DNA of 64,000 nucleotides, taken from positions 2,666,001 to 2,730,000 of the forward strand of contig NC_015564.1 in NCBI RefSeq assembly GCF_000214175.1, written 5' to 3'. Below, piece after piece: positions 43,974-52,726 of the stretch (the stretch's first letter is position 1; each line of letters opens with the position of its first letter). The notes under the pieces are model-generated. The model was not told the DNA's origin. It did not search any database and saw only the letters and a list, made by a program, of their open reading frames with translations. Origin of the DNA: Hoyosella subflava DQS3-9A1. GTDB lineage: Bacteria; Actinomycetota; Actinomycetes; Mycobacteriales; Mycobacteriaceae. Made by a program: the position numbers and the translations under genes.

Positions 43974-45167
43974 CTAGCAGTTCGACGGAGCCGCTTCTCC
44001 CCGGAACCGGGCCGCCAGGTACTCGTATGCTTCCTCGAATCCGAGCGCTGCCGGGATGAGGTGCTCAGCGATGTCATGTGTGACGAACTGTAGCTGCACG
44101 CCTTGTGCGCAGTACCTCTGCGCGATCTCCTCGATCCCGTCGTATGGCGTGAGGGGATCAAGGCGACCGTGCCACATGTATATCGGCATGTTGGGCACGC
44201 CAGCGAAATATCGCAGGCTGTTCTCACGGAGAACCTCGCGTGCCTCGCCGTTTGACATCCAGCCCGGGGAGTTGGTCAGGTCGCGCGCGCTGCGGAACGC
44301 GCCGTGAAAGAGAATGAAGCGTCGGCACTCATTGCTGATGAAGTCGCGGAGCCACCGGCCCTGTGGGTTGAGTTCTCGCTCCATCTGAAAGCGATCTGGA
44401 TACTCGCGTTCGAGACCGATGGCTGCGGCAAAGCCAAGGCCGAAGCCGGGATGCGCGTCCGACCCGATTATGTTCGCCATCTGTTCCAGATCAGCAGGAA
44501 TGCCGCCCTGGACAACGCCGGCGATCGCAAGTTCAGGGGCGTACTCGGGCGCCATCGCGGCAGCCCATGCGCTGGCCATACCGCCTCCGGAATACCCGGC
44601 GAGAGCCACCGGCGCGTCCGCGAGACCCAGCTCTGCCGCCTGCTTGACCGCACGAATACTGTCGAGGGTGATCATTCCTCCAAGCCGAGCGGCTCCATAG
44701 GCCCCCTCGGGCCCCAGGTGGTCAGGAACCGACACCGCCCACCCACGAGACAACGGGATCAGTAGCCCCGGCGCTTCTACCTGCTCGAGGTTGAACAACC
44801 CACGCGAAGGCGCACATCGCGAGCCGAGCGCGTTCACAATCGCCTGGTAAGAGAGGATCGGCGGTTGCGATACACCGCGCGGCACGAGGACGGTCGTCAC
44901 ACCGAGGATCGGGGCACCGTGTGAGTTCGTCGAACGGAACGCGATCTGCCACCCCTCGGAATCCGCATACGCGCGTGTATCGACCCGCTGCACCCGTACG
45001 ACGTCACCCGGCGACAGAGCCGCGAGATCGGCAGGTTCACTGTAGAAGGGGTCTGGATCAGGAATCGGATACGCCGGACGCGCGGAAGCCACACCACCCC
45101 AGACGATTCCCGCAAGCATGAGCAAACTGGTCACGGCAGCAAGCAAGCCCGAAACACGACGGCACAT
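43974..45167 (-). CDS. Secreted lipase, LIP family
   Basis: A 397-residue alpha/beta hydrolase of the secretory lipase (LIP, CALA-like) family. A Sec signal is present (MCRRVSGLLAAVTSLLMLAGIVWGGVASA). The nucleophile elbow is GYSGGGMAS (GxSxG), the acid lies in MWHGRLDPLTPYDG and the histidine in VTHDIAEHLI, giving a full triad. Two pairs of cysteines (SRCAPS, NECRR, RYCAQ and the C-terminal NC) may form disulfides. The ATG at 45167 follows GGGGGG and is preferred over an opening 45 bases upstream. Related mycobacterial enzymes hydrolyse host or storage lipids. A dyad resembling an operator lies upstream. Confidence 0.88.
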   Translation of the reverse strand: MCRRVSGLLAAVTSLLMLAGIVWGGVASARPAYPIPDPDPFYSEPADLAALSPGDVVRVQRVDTRAYADSEGWQIAFRSTNSHGAPILGVTTVLVPRGVSQPPILSYQAIVNALGSRCAPSRGLFNLEQVEAPGLLIPLSRGWAVSVPDHLGPEGAYGAARLGGMITLDSIRAVKQAAELGLADAPVALAGYSGGGMASAWAAAMAPEYAPELAIAGVVQGGIPADLEQMANIIGSDAHPGFGLGFAAAIGLEREYPDRFQMERELNPQGRWLRDFISNECRRFILFHGAFRSARDLTNSPGWMSNGEAREVLRENSLRYFAGVPNMPIYMWHGRLDPLTPYDGIEEIAQRYCAQGVQLQFVTHDIAEHLIPAALGFEEAYEYLAARFRGEAAPSNC

Positions 45168-45223
45168 CGGCCGACCCCCCTTACACCCCACGGAAAGCAA
45201 CGCGCACCACAATAGGTCATTGA

Positions 45224-45265
45224 TTACTACCCAGTAACAACAGGATCACAAACAGGGGGTTACTG
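45224..45265. promoter_or_regulatory. Dyads TTACT-ACCC-AGTAA and CAGTAAC...GTTACTG before lipase gene
   Basis: A perfect 5-bp dyad TTACT/AGTAA (45224-45237) shares its right half with CAGTAAC (45232-45238), which pairs with GTTACTG at 45259-45265 across a 20-base spacer. Three AGTAA/TTACT half-sites in 42 bases, 57 bases upstream of the lipase start, look like a cooperative operator. Confidence 0.4.
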
Positions 45266-45284
45266 TGTTCTGCGTCACAAAAAT

Positions 45285-46205
45285 TCAGCGTGGCGCTGTC
45301 GCTACCCCATACGCCTCCAGTGAGCCGAACCAGAGCCGACCGTCATACTCCCGCACCGACGTGAGCATCGGGAAGTCACGGATAACTCCCTCGTATCGGC
45401 GCACGATCTCTCCTGAGTCGTTGAGGGCGACCGCAGCAACGGTGTCCGCGGGACGCGGCATCAGGTATTCCGGTAGCCGCGAGACCAGTTTGCGCGCGAT
45501 GACCGGAGCCTGATGCACAAAACCGAGCACCCGCTTTTCGGGGTTGGGGAGAGCAATCCAGATCAGGCCGTCCGAACCGGTGGAGCAGTTGTCCGGATAG
45601 CCTGGCAGATCGCGGCACACAGTAGTGACAGCTCCCGCATCGGCGCCCGTGAGACTCACCTTCCGCAGCGACCGCGTCGTCGTTTCAGCAACGAACACCG
45701 CCGACTCATCGACGCACAGTGCGACACCATTGGCAAACTGTAATCCATCCGCTATGACCTGGGCAGAGCCATCGGGGTCTCGGCGAATCAGACGCCCACT
45801 TCCGAGTTTGAGGATCATTTCCCGTCGCCAGCTGGGAACGTCGAAATCTGTGGAGGAATCGCTGAAATAGATCGTGCCGTCACTCGCGACTGCCGCGTTA
45901 TTGCACGCGCGCACATTCCGACCGTCAACCGACTCCGTCAGCGCGGTGTAGTTGCCTGTGGCAATGTCGACCTTGAGAAGGCCTTTGTCTGACGCGCACA
46001 CCACGAGTTCGTCTTCCCCGTGGAATTCGATACCCAACGGGCGGCCCGGCAAAGAGGCAATCGTTTCGACGCCACCAGCATGCTCATCGATGCGCACAAT
46101 ACGGCCGTCGAGGAGACCCGTATAGATGCGCTCACGGTCATCGATCAGGATGTCTTCGGGTCCTTGTCCAGGAACGGGAATGACACGAACCTGCGAGAAA
46201 TCCAT
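45285..46205 (-). CDS. SMP-30/strictosidine synthase-like beta-propeller
   Basis: A 306-residue six-bladed beta-propeller of the SMP-30/gluconolactonase/SSL superfamily. EDILIDDRERIYTGLLDGRIVRID and RPLGIEFHGEDELVVCASDKGLLKVD are typical blades; RACNNAAVASDGTIYFSDSST supplies the conserved Asn and Asp metal-binding positions, and FANGVALCVDESAVFVAET matches the strictosidine-synthase region. Calcium-dependent lactonase or esterase activity is likely for this fold. No signal peptide, so cytoplasmic. It lies 17 bases after the small acidic gene and is probably the last gene of the operon that starts at 47183. Confidence 0.82.
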   Translation of the reverse strand: MDFSQVRVIPVPGQGPEDILIDDRERIYTGLLDGRIVRIDEHAGGVETIASLPGRPLGIEFHGEDELVVCASDKGLLKVDIATGNYTALTESVDGRNVRACNNAAVASDGTIYFSDSSTDFDVPSWRREMILKLGSGRLIRRDPDGSAQVIADGLQFANGVALCVDESAVFVAETTTRSLRKVSLTGADAGAVTTVCRDLPGYPDNCSTGSDGLIWIALPNPEKRVLGFVHQAPVIARKLVSRLPEYLMPRPADTVAAVALNDSGEIVRRYEGVIRDFPMLTSVREYDGRLWFGSLEAYGVATAPR

Positions 46206-46222
46206 GATGATTGCGAGCCTTT

Positions 46223-46393
46223 CTAGCTGTCCGCGTCCGCAATTTCCTCTTCGGGGCGAGGGGGAACGGTCTCGTCTTGCTCGAGCAGATGCGGTTCATC
46301 GAACTCGGGATGCTCACGCAAAAGGTCACGTGCGATCTCCTCGCGGTGGCTCCCGGAGGGGTCTTCTTGGTGCTCAGCGCTGTGATGCGACAT
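46223..46393 (-). CDS. 56-residue acidic protein, unknown function
   Basis: A short gene whose product starts MSHHSAEHQEDPSGSH and ends EEIADADS. It has no membrane segment, only weak helix potential, and about a third of the residues are Asp or Glu; several are His. A Shine-Dalgarno AGGAGG lies five bases before the ATG at 46393 (an ATG just before it at 46396 is too close). It overlaps the end of the TspO-like gene by 20 bases and precedes the SMP-30 gene by 17, so all three are likely one transcript. I recognise no family. Confidence 0.6.
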   Translation of the reverse strand: MSHHSAEHQEDPSGSHREEIARDLLREHPEFDEPHLLEQDETVPPRPEEEIADADS

Positions 46394-47183
46394 CATGCCC
46401 TCCTCGCCCGGCTGACCACATTCTAAGCCGAGGGTAGCTGTGCCCCGGAACCACCTTCAGGAAACCGGCGCCCATAACGACGAATGCAGCACAAGCTGCA
46501 GCGATAGCGCTGGCCGTGTTTGGCGCCTCCCCTGCCATACGCCCGTAGGCGATCCAGCTGAGCGCCCAGATGAGACCGAAGGCGACGGCGATCCGGCTTC
46601 CGGTCAGAAGTATCAGCGCCACGCCTGCTGCTCCCGCTGCGGTGAGCACGATCACCGACCACGCCGTCGCGCCCGCACTAACCCCCATTGAGGACAGCCA
46701 CACTGCGACGTTCGCAAATACAGTGAGGCAGATCCATCCCAGATAGAGGCCAAAGGTGCCATCAACGAGCACCCGTTCGGTCCGGGTCTCCGGGCACAGC
46801 TCCGCGAGCCGAACAGTCAGCGCGACGAGAACGGTGAAAAGCGCAGCAACTACGAGCACGCTCAGCAGCACGTGCCCCATGAGAACGACTGCGAGCCAAG
46901 TCGCATTCAGCAGAATCGCCGCAACGGTAAGGGGACGGACATACCTCAGTCGAGCCGAATCCGCTTGTGCTGGCAGCGCCTGCCACACCGCATACCCGAA
47001 GATGCCCAGGTAGATCACCGCCCAGATACCGAAAGCGGGAGAATGCGGTGACACCAGAGTGGGGCTCCCGAATACGCCATCGGCAGCAGCGGCCACCGAG
47101 GAGTTGCCCACGTGCCCAGCCCCTGCGAGAAAACCAGCGAGCGCAATGACAGCGGCACTCAATACCGCAATACGCATTGCCAT
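46374..47183 (-). CDS. TspO/MBR-like tryptophan-rich membrane protein
   Basis: A 269-residue polytopic membrane protein with about eight hydrophobic segments (for example AVLSAAVIALAGFLAGAG, FGIWAVIYLGIFGYAVWQAL, AILLNATWLAVVLMGHVLLSVLVVAALFTVL, FANVAVWLSSM). The motif PAFGIWAVIYLGIFGYAVWQ matches the TspO/MBR signature, but the chain is longer than the usual 160 residues, as in the related actinobacterial tryptophan-rich sensory proteins. TspO proteins bind porphyrins or tetrapyrroles; ligand here is unknown. It heads an operon with the small acidic protein and the SMP-30 protein. Confidence 0.75.
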   Translation of the reverse strand: MAMRIAVLSAAVIALAGFLAGAGHVGNSSVAAAADGVFGSPTLVSPHSPAFGIWAVIYLGIFGYAVWQALPAQADSARLRYVRPLTVAAILLNATWLAVVLMGHVLLSVLVVAALFTVLVALTVRLAELCPETRTERVLVDGTFGLYLGWICLTVFANVAVWLSSMGVSAGATAWSVIVLTAAGAAGVALILLTGSRIAVAFGLIWALSWIAYGRMAGEAPNTASAIAAACAAFVVMGAGFLKVVPGHSYPRLRMWSAGRGGHDVASQR

Positions 47184-47284
47184 CCCTTGCCAAGCCCCAT
47201 CTGCCAGATCACCGCCACCAGTGATTTCCTATAGCCAGCGTAATTGGACTGCGCGCGAGCGAGGACTGCGGCATACTTCGCGAC

Positions 47285-48724
47285 GTGCTGCTCACGATCA
47301 CAACAACCCATCATCCAGCGACTGACCTCGGTTTTCTTCTCCACAAGCACCCGGACCGTGCGCAGCAAATTACGGTTTCGCACGGCGTGGCCCACGTTTT
47401 CTACCCGGAAGCGACACCAGACCAGTGCACCGCCGCACTGTTCGTGGAGGTGGACCCTGTCGCGCTTGTTCGCGGCCGCTCCCGGAAACAGAGTGGCCCG
47501 CTGGCTCAGTACATCAATGACCGGCCCTACGCGGCAGGATCGCAATTGGCTGTGGCGCTGCGTGCTGCCTTCGCCACCGCGCTTCGGGGTCGTTGCGAGT
47601 CCCATCCCCACTTGGCGCAGACATCAATTCCCTTGAGCATTCATGTTCCTTCGCTGCCAGTCCATTCCGGCAGCGACGGCTGCAGGGGCGGGGGTGGCGT
47701 GGACCTCGTCTCGCGCCTGTTCAGCCCCCTAGGCTGGACAGTGACCGCTACCGCGCAGCCGGTCGACGCTACGATTCCGCACTGGGGCGTCGCACCCTAT
47801 GCGGACACCCGACTGGAGGGAACCTTCCGCCTCGCGGACGCCCTGAGTCATCTCTACGTTTTGTTGCCTGTCCTGGACGGCGGACACCACTTCTGGGTGA
47901 CTGAAGCGGAAGTCAGCAAACTTCTCCGTTCAGGTGAAGCTTGGCTCAGCACCCATCCCGAACGTGACCTGATCACCAACGTCTATCTGGCGAGGTCGCG
48001 CCCCCTCGTCGAGAGCGTGAACGAGCAACTCGACATGTTTCACCGCATCGCCGACGGACCAGCTGCGATCGAGGCGGACGCGCCAGCCGACATCACTGCA
48101 GATCCCCAGCACAATGTTCCGCTCGCGACGCTACGGCGCCGCGCCGTGCTCGAACAACTCCGCCGCGCGGACGCGAAACGCATCCTCGATCTGGGATGCG
48201 GCCCCGGTGCGCTCCTCGATGAGCTGCGACATGACAACACGTTCAGTGAAATCGTCGGAACTGACGTATCGGCCTATGCGCTGCGACAAGCGGAGCGGAA
48301 ACTGCACCTCGACAGGGCTGATGCGGCCCGCTCCACAGTGCGGCTGCGGCAGTCGTCGCTGATGTACACCGACCCGGCCCTTCGCGGCTTCGACGCCGCC
48401 GTCCTGATGGAGGTCATTGAACACATCGACCCAGACCGGCTGCCTGCAGCCACCCACAGCGTCTTCGGGGCCGCGCGTCCGCGCACCGTCATCGTCACTA
48501 CACCGAACGCCGAATACAACGCGCTCTTCCCGGGCCTGGCGGCAGGTGAGTTCCGCCATGCCGACCATCGATTCGAGTGGTCGCGCACCGAATTCCAGCA
48601 CTGGGCTGAAGCCACCGCCGCAACCTACGACTACTCGACCGAGCTATTGCCGGTAGGGCCCGTGCACCCTGATCGCGGTGCACCGACCCAGATGGCGATT
48701 TTCACGGCAGGGGGCGTGACATGA
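47285..48724 (+). CDS. hen1: 3'-terminal RNA ribose 2'-O-methyltransferase Hen1
   Basis: A 479-residue bacterial Hen1. The N-terminal domain (about 1-240: TITTTHHPATDLGFLLHKHPDRAQ, SRLFSPLGWTV, LSHLYVLLPVLDGGHHFWV) stabilises and activates the partner kinase. The C-terminal methyltransferase has the SAM loop ILDLGCGPGALL and the metal site in MEVIEHIDPDRLPA, plus TPNAEYN and FRHADHRFEWSRTEF, which are specific for Hen1. It methylates the 2'-OH of the 3' end of cleaved RNA before ligation, blocking re-cleavage. Its TGA overlaps the Pnkp ATG (ATGA), the classic arrangement. GTG start. Confidence 0.95.
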   Translation: MLLTITTTHHPATDLGFLLHKHPDRAQQITVSHGVAHVFYPEATPDQCTAALFVEVDPVALVRGRSRKQSGPLAQYINDRPYAAGSQLAVALRAAFATALRGRCESHPHLAQTSIPLSIHVPSLPVHSGSDGCRGGGGVDLVSRLFSPLGWTVTATAQPVDATIPHWGVAPYADTRLEGTFRLADALSHLYVLLPVLDGGHHFWVTEAEVSKLLRSGEAWLSTHPERDLITNVYLARSRPLVESVNEQLDMFHRIADGPAAIEADAPADITADPQHNVPLATLRRRAVLEQLRRADAKRILDLGCGPGALLDELRHDNTFSEIVGTDVSAYALRQAERKLHLDRADAARSTVRLRQSSLMYTDPALRGFDAAVLMEVIEHIDPDRLPAATHSVFGAARPRTVIVTTPNAEYNALFPGLAAGEFRHADHRFEWSRTEFQHWAEATAATYDYSTELLPVGPVHPDRGAPTQMAIFTAGGVT

Positions 48725-51258
48725 GGCTAGCAATTCCCGACATGTCCCTCGTCGTGATGATTGGCACGTCGGGCGCGGGGAAGACGACCTTCGCGCACCG
48801 CCACTTTGCTGCCACGCAGATCTTGTCCAGTGACGCCTTCCGGGGCATGGTCGCCGACGACGCGAACGATCAGTCCGCCACGGCGGCGGCCTTCGACGCG
48901 CTGCATTACATTGCCGGACAACGGCTCGCAGCGGGCCGGGTTACCGTGATCGACGCGACGAACGTGCAGCGGCCAGCGCGGGCGCAGCTCGTGCGCCTCG
49001 CCCGCGAGCACGACGTTCTGCCGGTCGCCATCGTGCTCGACGTCCCCGAATCAGTGTGCATAGCGCGCAACGAAGAACGTCCGGACCGGCAGTTCGGCGC
49101 GCACGTTGTCAGTCGCCAGCACCGGGAACTCCGCCGTTCCCTGAAGAACCTCGACCGTGAGGGCTTCCGGCGCGTTCACCATCTGCGCACCCCCGCGGAA
49201 ATCAGCGGTGCAGCGTTCGAGGTAGAACCACTCCTCAACGACCTCCGTGCCCATACCGGCCCATTCGATGTCATCGGTGACGTGCACGGCTGCCGGGCGG
49301 AACTCGAGGAGCTCCTCGCCGAACTCGGCTGGAAAGTCACGTTCGACAGCGCCGGTCGCGCCATTGATGCGTGCCACCCCGACGGTCGCACCGCCGTCTT
49401 CGTCGGCGACCTCGTCGACCGCGGACCGGACACACCCGGGGTGCTGCGCCTCGTGATGGGCATGACGAACAGCGGTGCAGCGCTGTGTGTGAGCGGGAAC
49501 CACGAGCAGAAGCTCGCCCGCGCGTTGCGGGGGCAGAAGGTTCAGCTCAAACACGGCATCGCAGAATCTCTCGAACAGCTCGCGGCGGAAGGCGACGAAT
49601 TCACACACACCGCTCGGCTGTTCCTCGATGGCCTCGTCTCCCACTATGTCCTCGACCATGGGCGGCTTGTCGTCGCACATGCGGGCCTCCCCGCGCAGTT
49701 CCATGGCCGTGCTTCGGGCAGGGTGCGTGCATTTGCCCTCTATGGGCAAACCACCGGGGAGACTGACGATTACGGCCTCCCAGTCCGGTACCCGTGGGCA
49801 ACTGACTACCGCGGAGCCGCGACGGTGCTGTACGGTCACACGCCCATCAGTGAACCCGAGTGGATTAACCGCACAATGTGCCTCGACACGGGCTGCGTTT
49901 TCGGTGGCCGCCTGACCGCGCTCCGGTACCCCGAACGTGACCTTGTTTCCGTGCCAGCGCACCAGCAATGGCATGCATCACCGCGCCCACTCGCGCCGGC
50001 ACCGAAAACGGCGGCCGAGCGTGACCGGTATTCGCTCCAGCTCGACGATGTACTCGGCAAACGAGCAATCGAGACGCGGCACCATGGGCGGGTCACGATT
50101 CCCGCGGAGAACGCGTCGGCAGCGCTCGAAGTGATGAGCCGTTTCACCATCGATCCGCGGTGGCTCATGTATCTGCCGCCGACGATGGCACCCTGCGCGA
50201 CGAGCACCCGGGACGATTACCTGGAACACCCAGCGGAGGCATTCGCGGAGTACCGAAAAGCGGGTGTGGACGACGTCGTGTGCCAGGAGAAACACATGGG
50301 ATCGCGCGCCGTGATCCTCGTGTGCCGCGACGACCACACTGCGGAGCGGCGATTCGGCATCCGTGGCGCCGGCGCGGTATTCACCCGCACCGGGCGTTCG
50401 TTCTTCCAGGACGACCGAGAGGACGCGCTCCTTTCGCGCATACGCGCGGGATTCGACGATGCCGGGATCTGGAATGACATCGCGAGTGACTGGTTGCTGC
50501 TCGACACCGAGGTTCTTCCGTGGAACGCGAAGGCCGACGGTCTCATCCGCGACCAGTACGGAGCGGTCGGAGCCGCTGGCGCGGCCGTGCTTCCCGCTGC
50601 GGTGGACCTTGTGGCGAAAGCGGAAAGCCGTGGCCTCGACGTCGCCGACCTGCGCGCCCGCAGTATGCGCAGGGCAGGCAACCTCGACGCTTATCGGGCG
50701 ATGTACCGCACATTCTGCTGGCCGACGAGTGGCTTATCCGACATCAAACTCGCGCCCTTTCAACTCCTCGCGGCGGAAGGTGCGGCATTCGCTGGCCGGC
50801 CCCACCCCTGGCATACCGCCACTGCCGCGAAGCTGAGCGACGCCGACCCGAGCCTGTTCCTGACGACCCGTGGGATGGCAGTTGACCTCAGCGACCCGGA
50901 CTCCGAGCACCGCGCCACGTCATGGTGGACCACGCTCACGGAATCCGGTTTCGAGGGGATGGTCGTCAAACCCGCAGCCAACCGGACGCGGCCCAACACG
51001 CGGATCCAGCCCGCGATCAAGGTCCGGGGACGCGAGTATCTCCGCCTCGTCTACGGACCGGACTACACACTCGCCGACAACCTCGAGCGGTTGCGCCAGC
51101 GCAGCCTCGGCCGTAAAAGGTCACTTGCGCTTCGCGAGTACGCGCTCGGCCTCGAGGCCATCGACCGGCTCGTCGAGGGCGAGCCACTGTGGCGTGTCCA
51201 TGAGTGTGTTTTCGGTGTTCTCGCGCTCGAAACCGAACCGGTCGACCCCCGCTTGTAA
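48721..51258 (+). CDS. pnkp: Polynucleotide kinase-phosphatase Pnkp (RNA repair)
   Basis: An 845-residue three-domain enzyme. The 5'-kinase P-loop is GTSGAGKTT (residues 15-23). The metallo-phosphatase follows from about residue 180: GDVHGCRAELEELL, VGDLVDRGPD, SGNHEQKLARAL. The ligase-like adenylyltransferase has its active-site Lys524 in EKHMGSR (KxxG), with ETxLLDTEVLPWN and VKPAANR as later motifs. Together with Hen1 it repairs RNAs cut by ribotoxins: the ends are healed, methylated and sealed. Ligation by Pnkp depends on Hen1. The two genes overlap by four bases and have no nearby ribotoxin gene. Confidence 0.96.
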   Translation: MRLAIPDMSLVVMIGTSGAGKTTFAHRHFAATQILSSDAFRGMVADDANDQSATAAAFDALHYIAGQRLAAGRVTVIDATNVQRPARAQLVRLAREHDVLPVAIVLDVPESVCIARNEERPDRQFGAHVVSRQHRELRRSLKNLDREGFRRVHHLRTPAEISGAAFEVEPLLNDLRAHTGPFDVIGDVHGCRAELEELLAELGWKVTFDSAGRAIDACHPDGRTAVFVGDLVDRGPDTPGVLRLVMGMTNSGAALCVSGNHEQKLARALRGQKVQLKHGIAESLEQLAAEGDEFTHTARLFLDGLVSHYVLDHGRLVVAHAGLPAQFHGRASGRVRAFALYGQTTGETDDYGLPVRYPWATDYRGAATVLYGHTPISEPEWINRTMCLDTGCVFGGRLTALRYPERDLVSVPAHQQWHASPRPLAPAPKTAAERDRYSLQLDDVLGKRAIETRHHGRVTIPAENASAALEVMSRFTIDPRWLMYLPPTMAPCATSTRDDYLEHPAEAFAEYRKAGVDDVVCQEKHMGSRAVILVCRDDHTAERRFGIRGAGAVFTRTGRSFFQDDREDALLSRIRAGFDDAGIWNDIASDWLLLDTEVLPWNAKADGLIRDQYGAVGAAGAAVLPAAVDLVAKAESRGLDVADLRARSMRRAGNLDAYRAMYRTFCWPTSGLSDIKLAPFQLLAAEGAAFAGRPHPWHTATAAKLSDADPSLFLTTRGMAVDLSDPDSEHRATSWWTTLTESGFEGMVVKPAANRTRPNTRIQPAIKVRGREYLRLVYGPDYTLADNLERLRQRSLGRKRSLALREYALGLEAIDRLVEGEPLWRVHECVFGVLALETEPVDPRL

Positions 51259-51331
51259 CGGTTCTGTGTGGAATAGCCTTTGCTGCGCTAGATTTCAGCT
51301 CAGGACCAGGTGCGGATGAGGTGGACGAATC

Positions 51332-52726
51332 GTGACAGAGGCGTGGCTGCTGCTCGGGCTGGCGCTGGTGCTCATTGCCGCGAACGCGTTGTTCGTGGCC
51401 GCTGAGTTTGCTCTGGTGACTGTGGATAGAGCCACCATTTCTGAGGCAGCTGAGGCGGGTGATCGGCGCGCCCGATCCGTGCAGAAGGCGCTGAAAAGGC
51501 TCTCCACTCAGCTCTCCGGTGCGCAGCTCGGTATCACGGTCACCAGTCTCATCATCGGGTTCATCGCCGAGCCGTCGATTGCGACTCTCCTGCGCGGGCC
51601 GCTGGAATTCGCAGGTCTCCCCGAGGCGTCGAGCCTGGCGGTGGCACTCGGCGCGGGCCTTCTCATAGCGACCGTGACACAGATGATTTTCGGCGAACTC
51701 GTCCCGAAGAACTGGGCAATCTCGGAGCCCGTGCGCGTCTCGAGGGCGGTCGCAGGGCCGCAACGGGCCTTCACTGCGGCAAGCAGACCACTGATCGTCG
51801 TGCTCAACGGTGCCTCCAACGCGATGGTCCGCGCACTCGGCGTCGAACCGCGCGAAGAGCTCGCTTCGGCCCGGTCCGCGCAGGAATTGGGTGCGATCGC
51901 TACCCGCTCCGCGACCGAGGGCCTGCTCGAGAAAGACATCGCGGACCGCCTCACCCAGGCTGCCGAGTTCGGTGAGCAGACTGCAGCGGATGTCATGACG
52001 CCGCGCACCCGAGTGACGTTCGTCAACAGTGACACGCCGGTCCGGGACATCTTGAGCCTTGTCGCCTCGACGGGGCACGCCCGCTTCCCGGTCGAAGGAA
52101 CATCGATCGACGACGTGGTGGGCGTCGTGCACTTCAAATCCGCGCTAGCGGTCCCGGAACAGGAACGGGCCGAGAGAACGGCTGCCGACATCATGAGCCC
52201 CGTCCGTGCGATTCCGTCTACCTTGCCACTCGCTGGGGTCCTGCGAGAGCTGCGCAGTGGGTTACAGCTCGCGGTCGTGATCGACGAGTACGGCGGCACC
52301 GCCGGCGTAGTCACCCTGGAAGACCTCGTCGAGGAGATTCTTGGCGAAATCGATGACGAGCATGACCGGCCGGCTGGCCGGCCGCGGCTACTCACGAACG
52401 GCACGTGGACGCTGCCCGGGCTTATGCGGCCCGACGAGATCGCTGACCTCACCGGCATCGACCTCCCTGAGGGAGAACATTCCGACACTTCTGGCGGGCT
52501 CGTGATCGAACATCTCGGGCGGCTGGCCAACCCCGGCGACTCCGTAGTTCTGCCTGCGAAGAATCTCGCTCAACTCGATGCCGATGGCATACCTACAGAA
52601 ACTCTCGTCTCGCTCACGGTCACCCAGGTCGACGGCCATCGCGTCGCACGCCTTCGGCTCGGCCTCGCCGAGCCATCATCGCGCGCAGACGACGACTCCT
52701 CCGATGGGCGAAAGGACGAGAGCTGA
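51332..52726 (+). CDS. CNNM/CorC-type membrane protein with CBS pair
   Basis: A 464-residue protein of the HlyC/CorC (DUF21-CBS-CorC_HlyC) family. The DUF21 domain has four hydrophobic segments starting LLLGLALVLIAANALFVAAEFALVTVDRATI and contains the GELVPKNWAI motif. A CBS pair follows (TAADVMTPRTRVTFV, TAADIMSPVRAIPSTL, ending VVIDEYGGTAGVVTLEDLVEEILGEIDDEHD), then the CorC_HlyC domain (WTLPGLMRPDEIADLTGIDLP). Members are linked to Mg2+ or divalent-cation efflux; Mycobacterium has a paralogous pair like this one (Rv1842c/Rv1841c-like, recalled). GTG start; stop overlaps the next gene (TGATG). Confidence 0.88.
   Translation: MTEAWLLLGLALVLIAANALFVAAEFALVTVDRATISEAAEAGDRRARSVQKALKRLSTQLSGAQLGITVTSLIIGFIAEPSIATLLRGPLEFAGLPEASSLAVALGAGLLIATVTQMIFGELVPKNWAISEPVRVSRAVAGPQRAFTAASRPLIVVLNGASNAMVRALGVEPREELASARSAQELGAIATRSATEGLLEKDIADRLTQAAEFGEQTAADVMTPRTRVTFVNSDTPVRDILSLVASTGHARFPVEGTSIDDVVGVVHFKSALAVPEQERAERTAADIMSPVRAIPSTLPLAGVLRELRSGLQLAVVIDEYGGTAGVVTLEDLVEEILGEIDDEHDRPAGRPRLLTNGTWTLPGLMRPDEIADLTGIDLPEGEHSDTSGGLVIEHLGRLANPGDSVVLPAKNLAQLDADGIPTETLVSLTVTQVDGHRVARLRLGLAEPSSRADDDSSDGRKDES

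Noticed and set aside
47184-47284. Possible toxin or ribotoxin gene next to the RNA repair cassette
   Set aside because: The 101-base gap is too short and shows no start with RBS; neighbours are unrelated.
49051-49974. 307-codon minus-strand frame inside pnkp
   Set aside because: Entirely antisense to a gene with complete catalytic motifs; a result of GC-skewed codon positions.
51017-52132. 371-codon minus-strand frame over the pnkp end and first CorC gene
   Set aside because: Antisense to two well-supported genes and without domain similarity.
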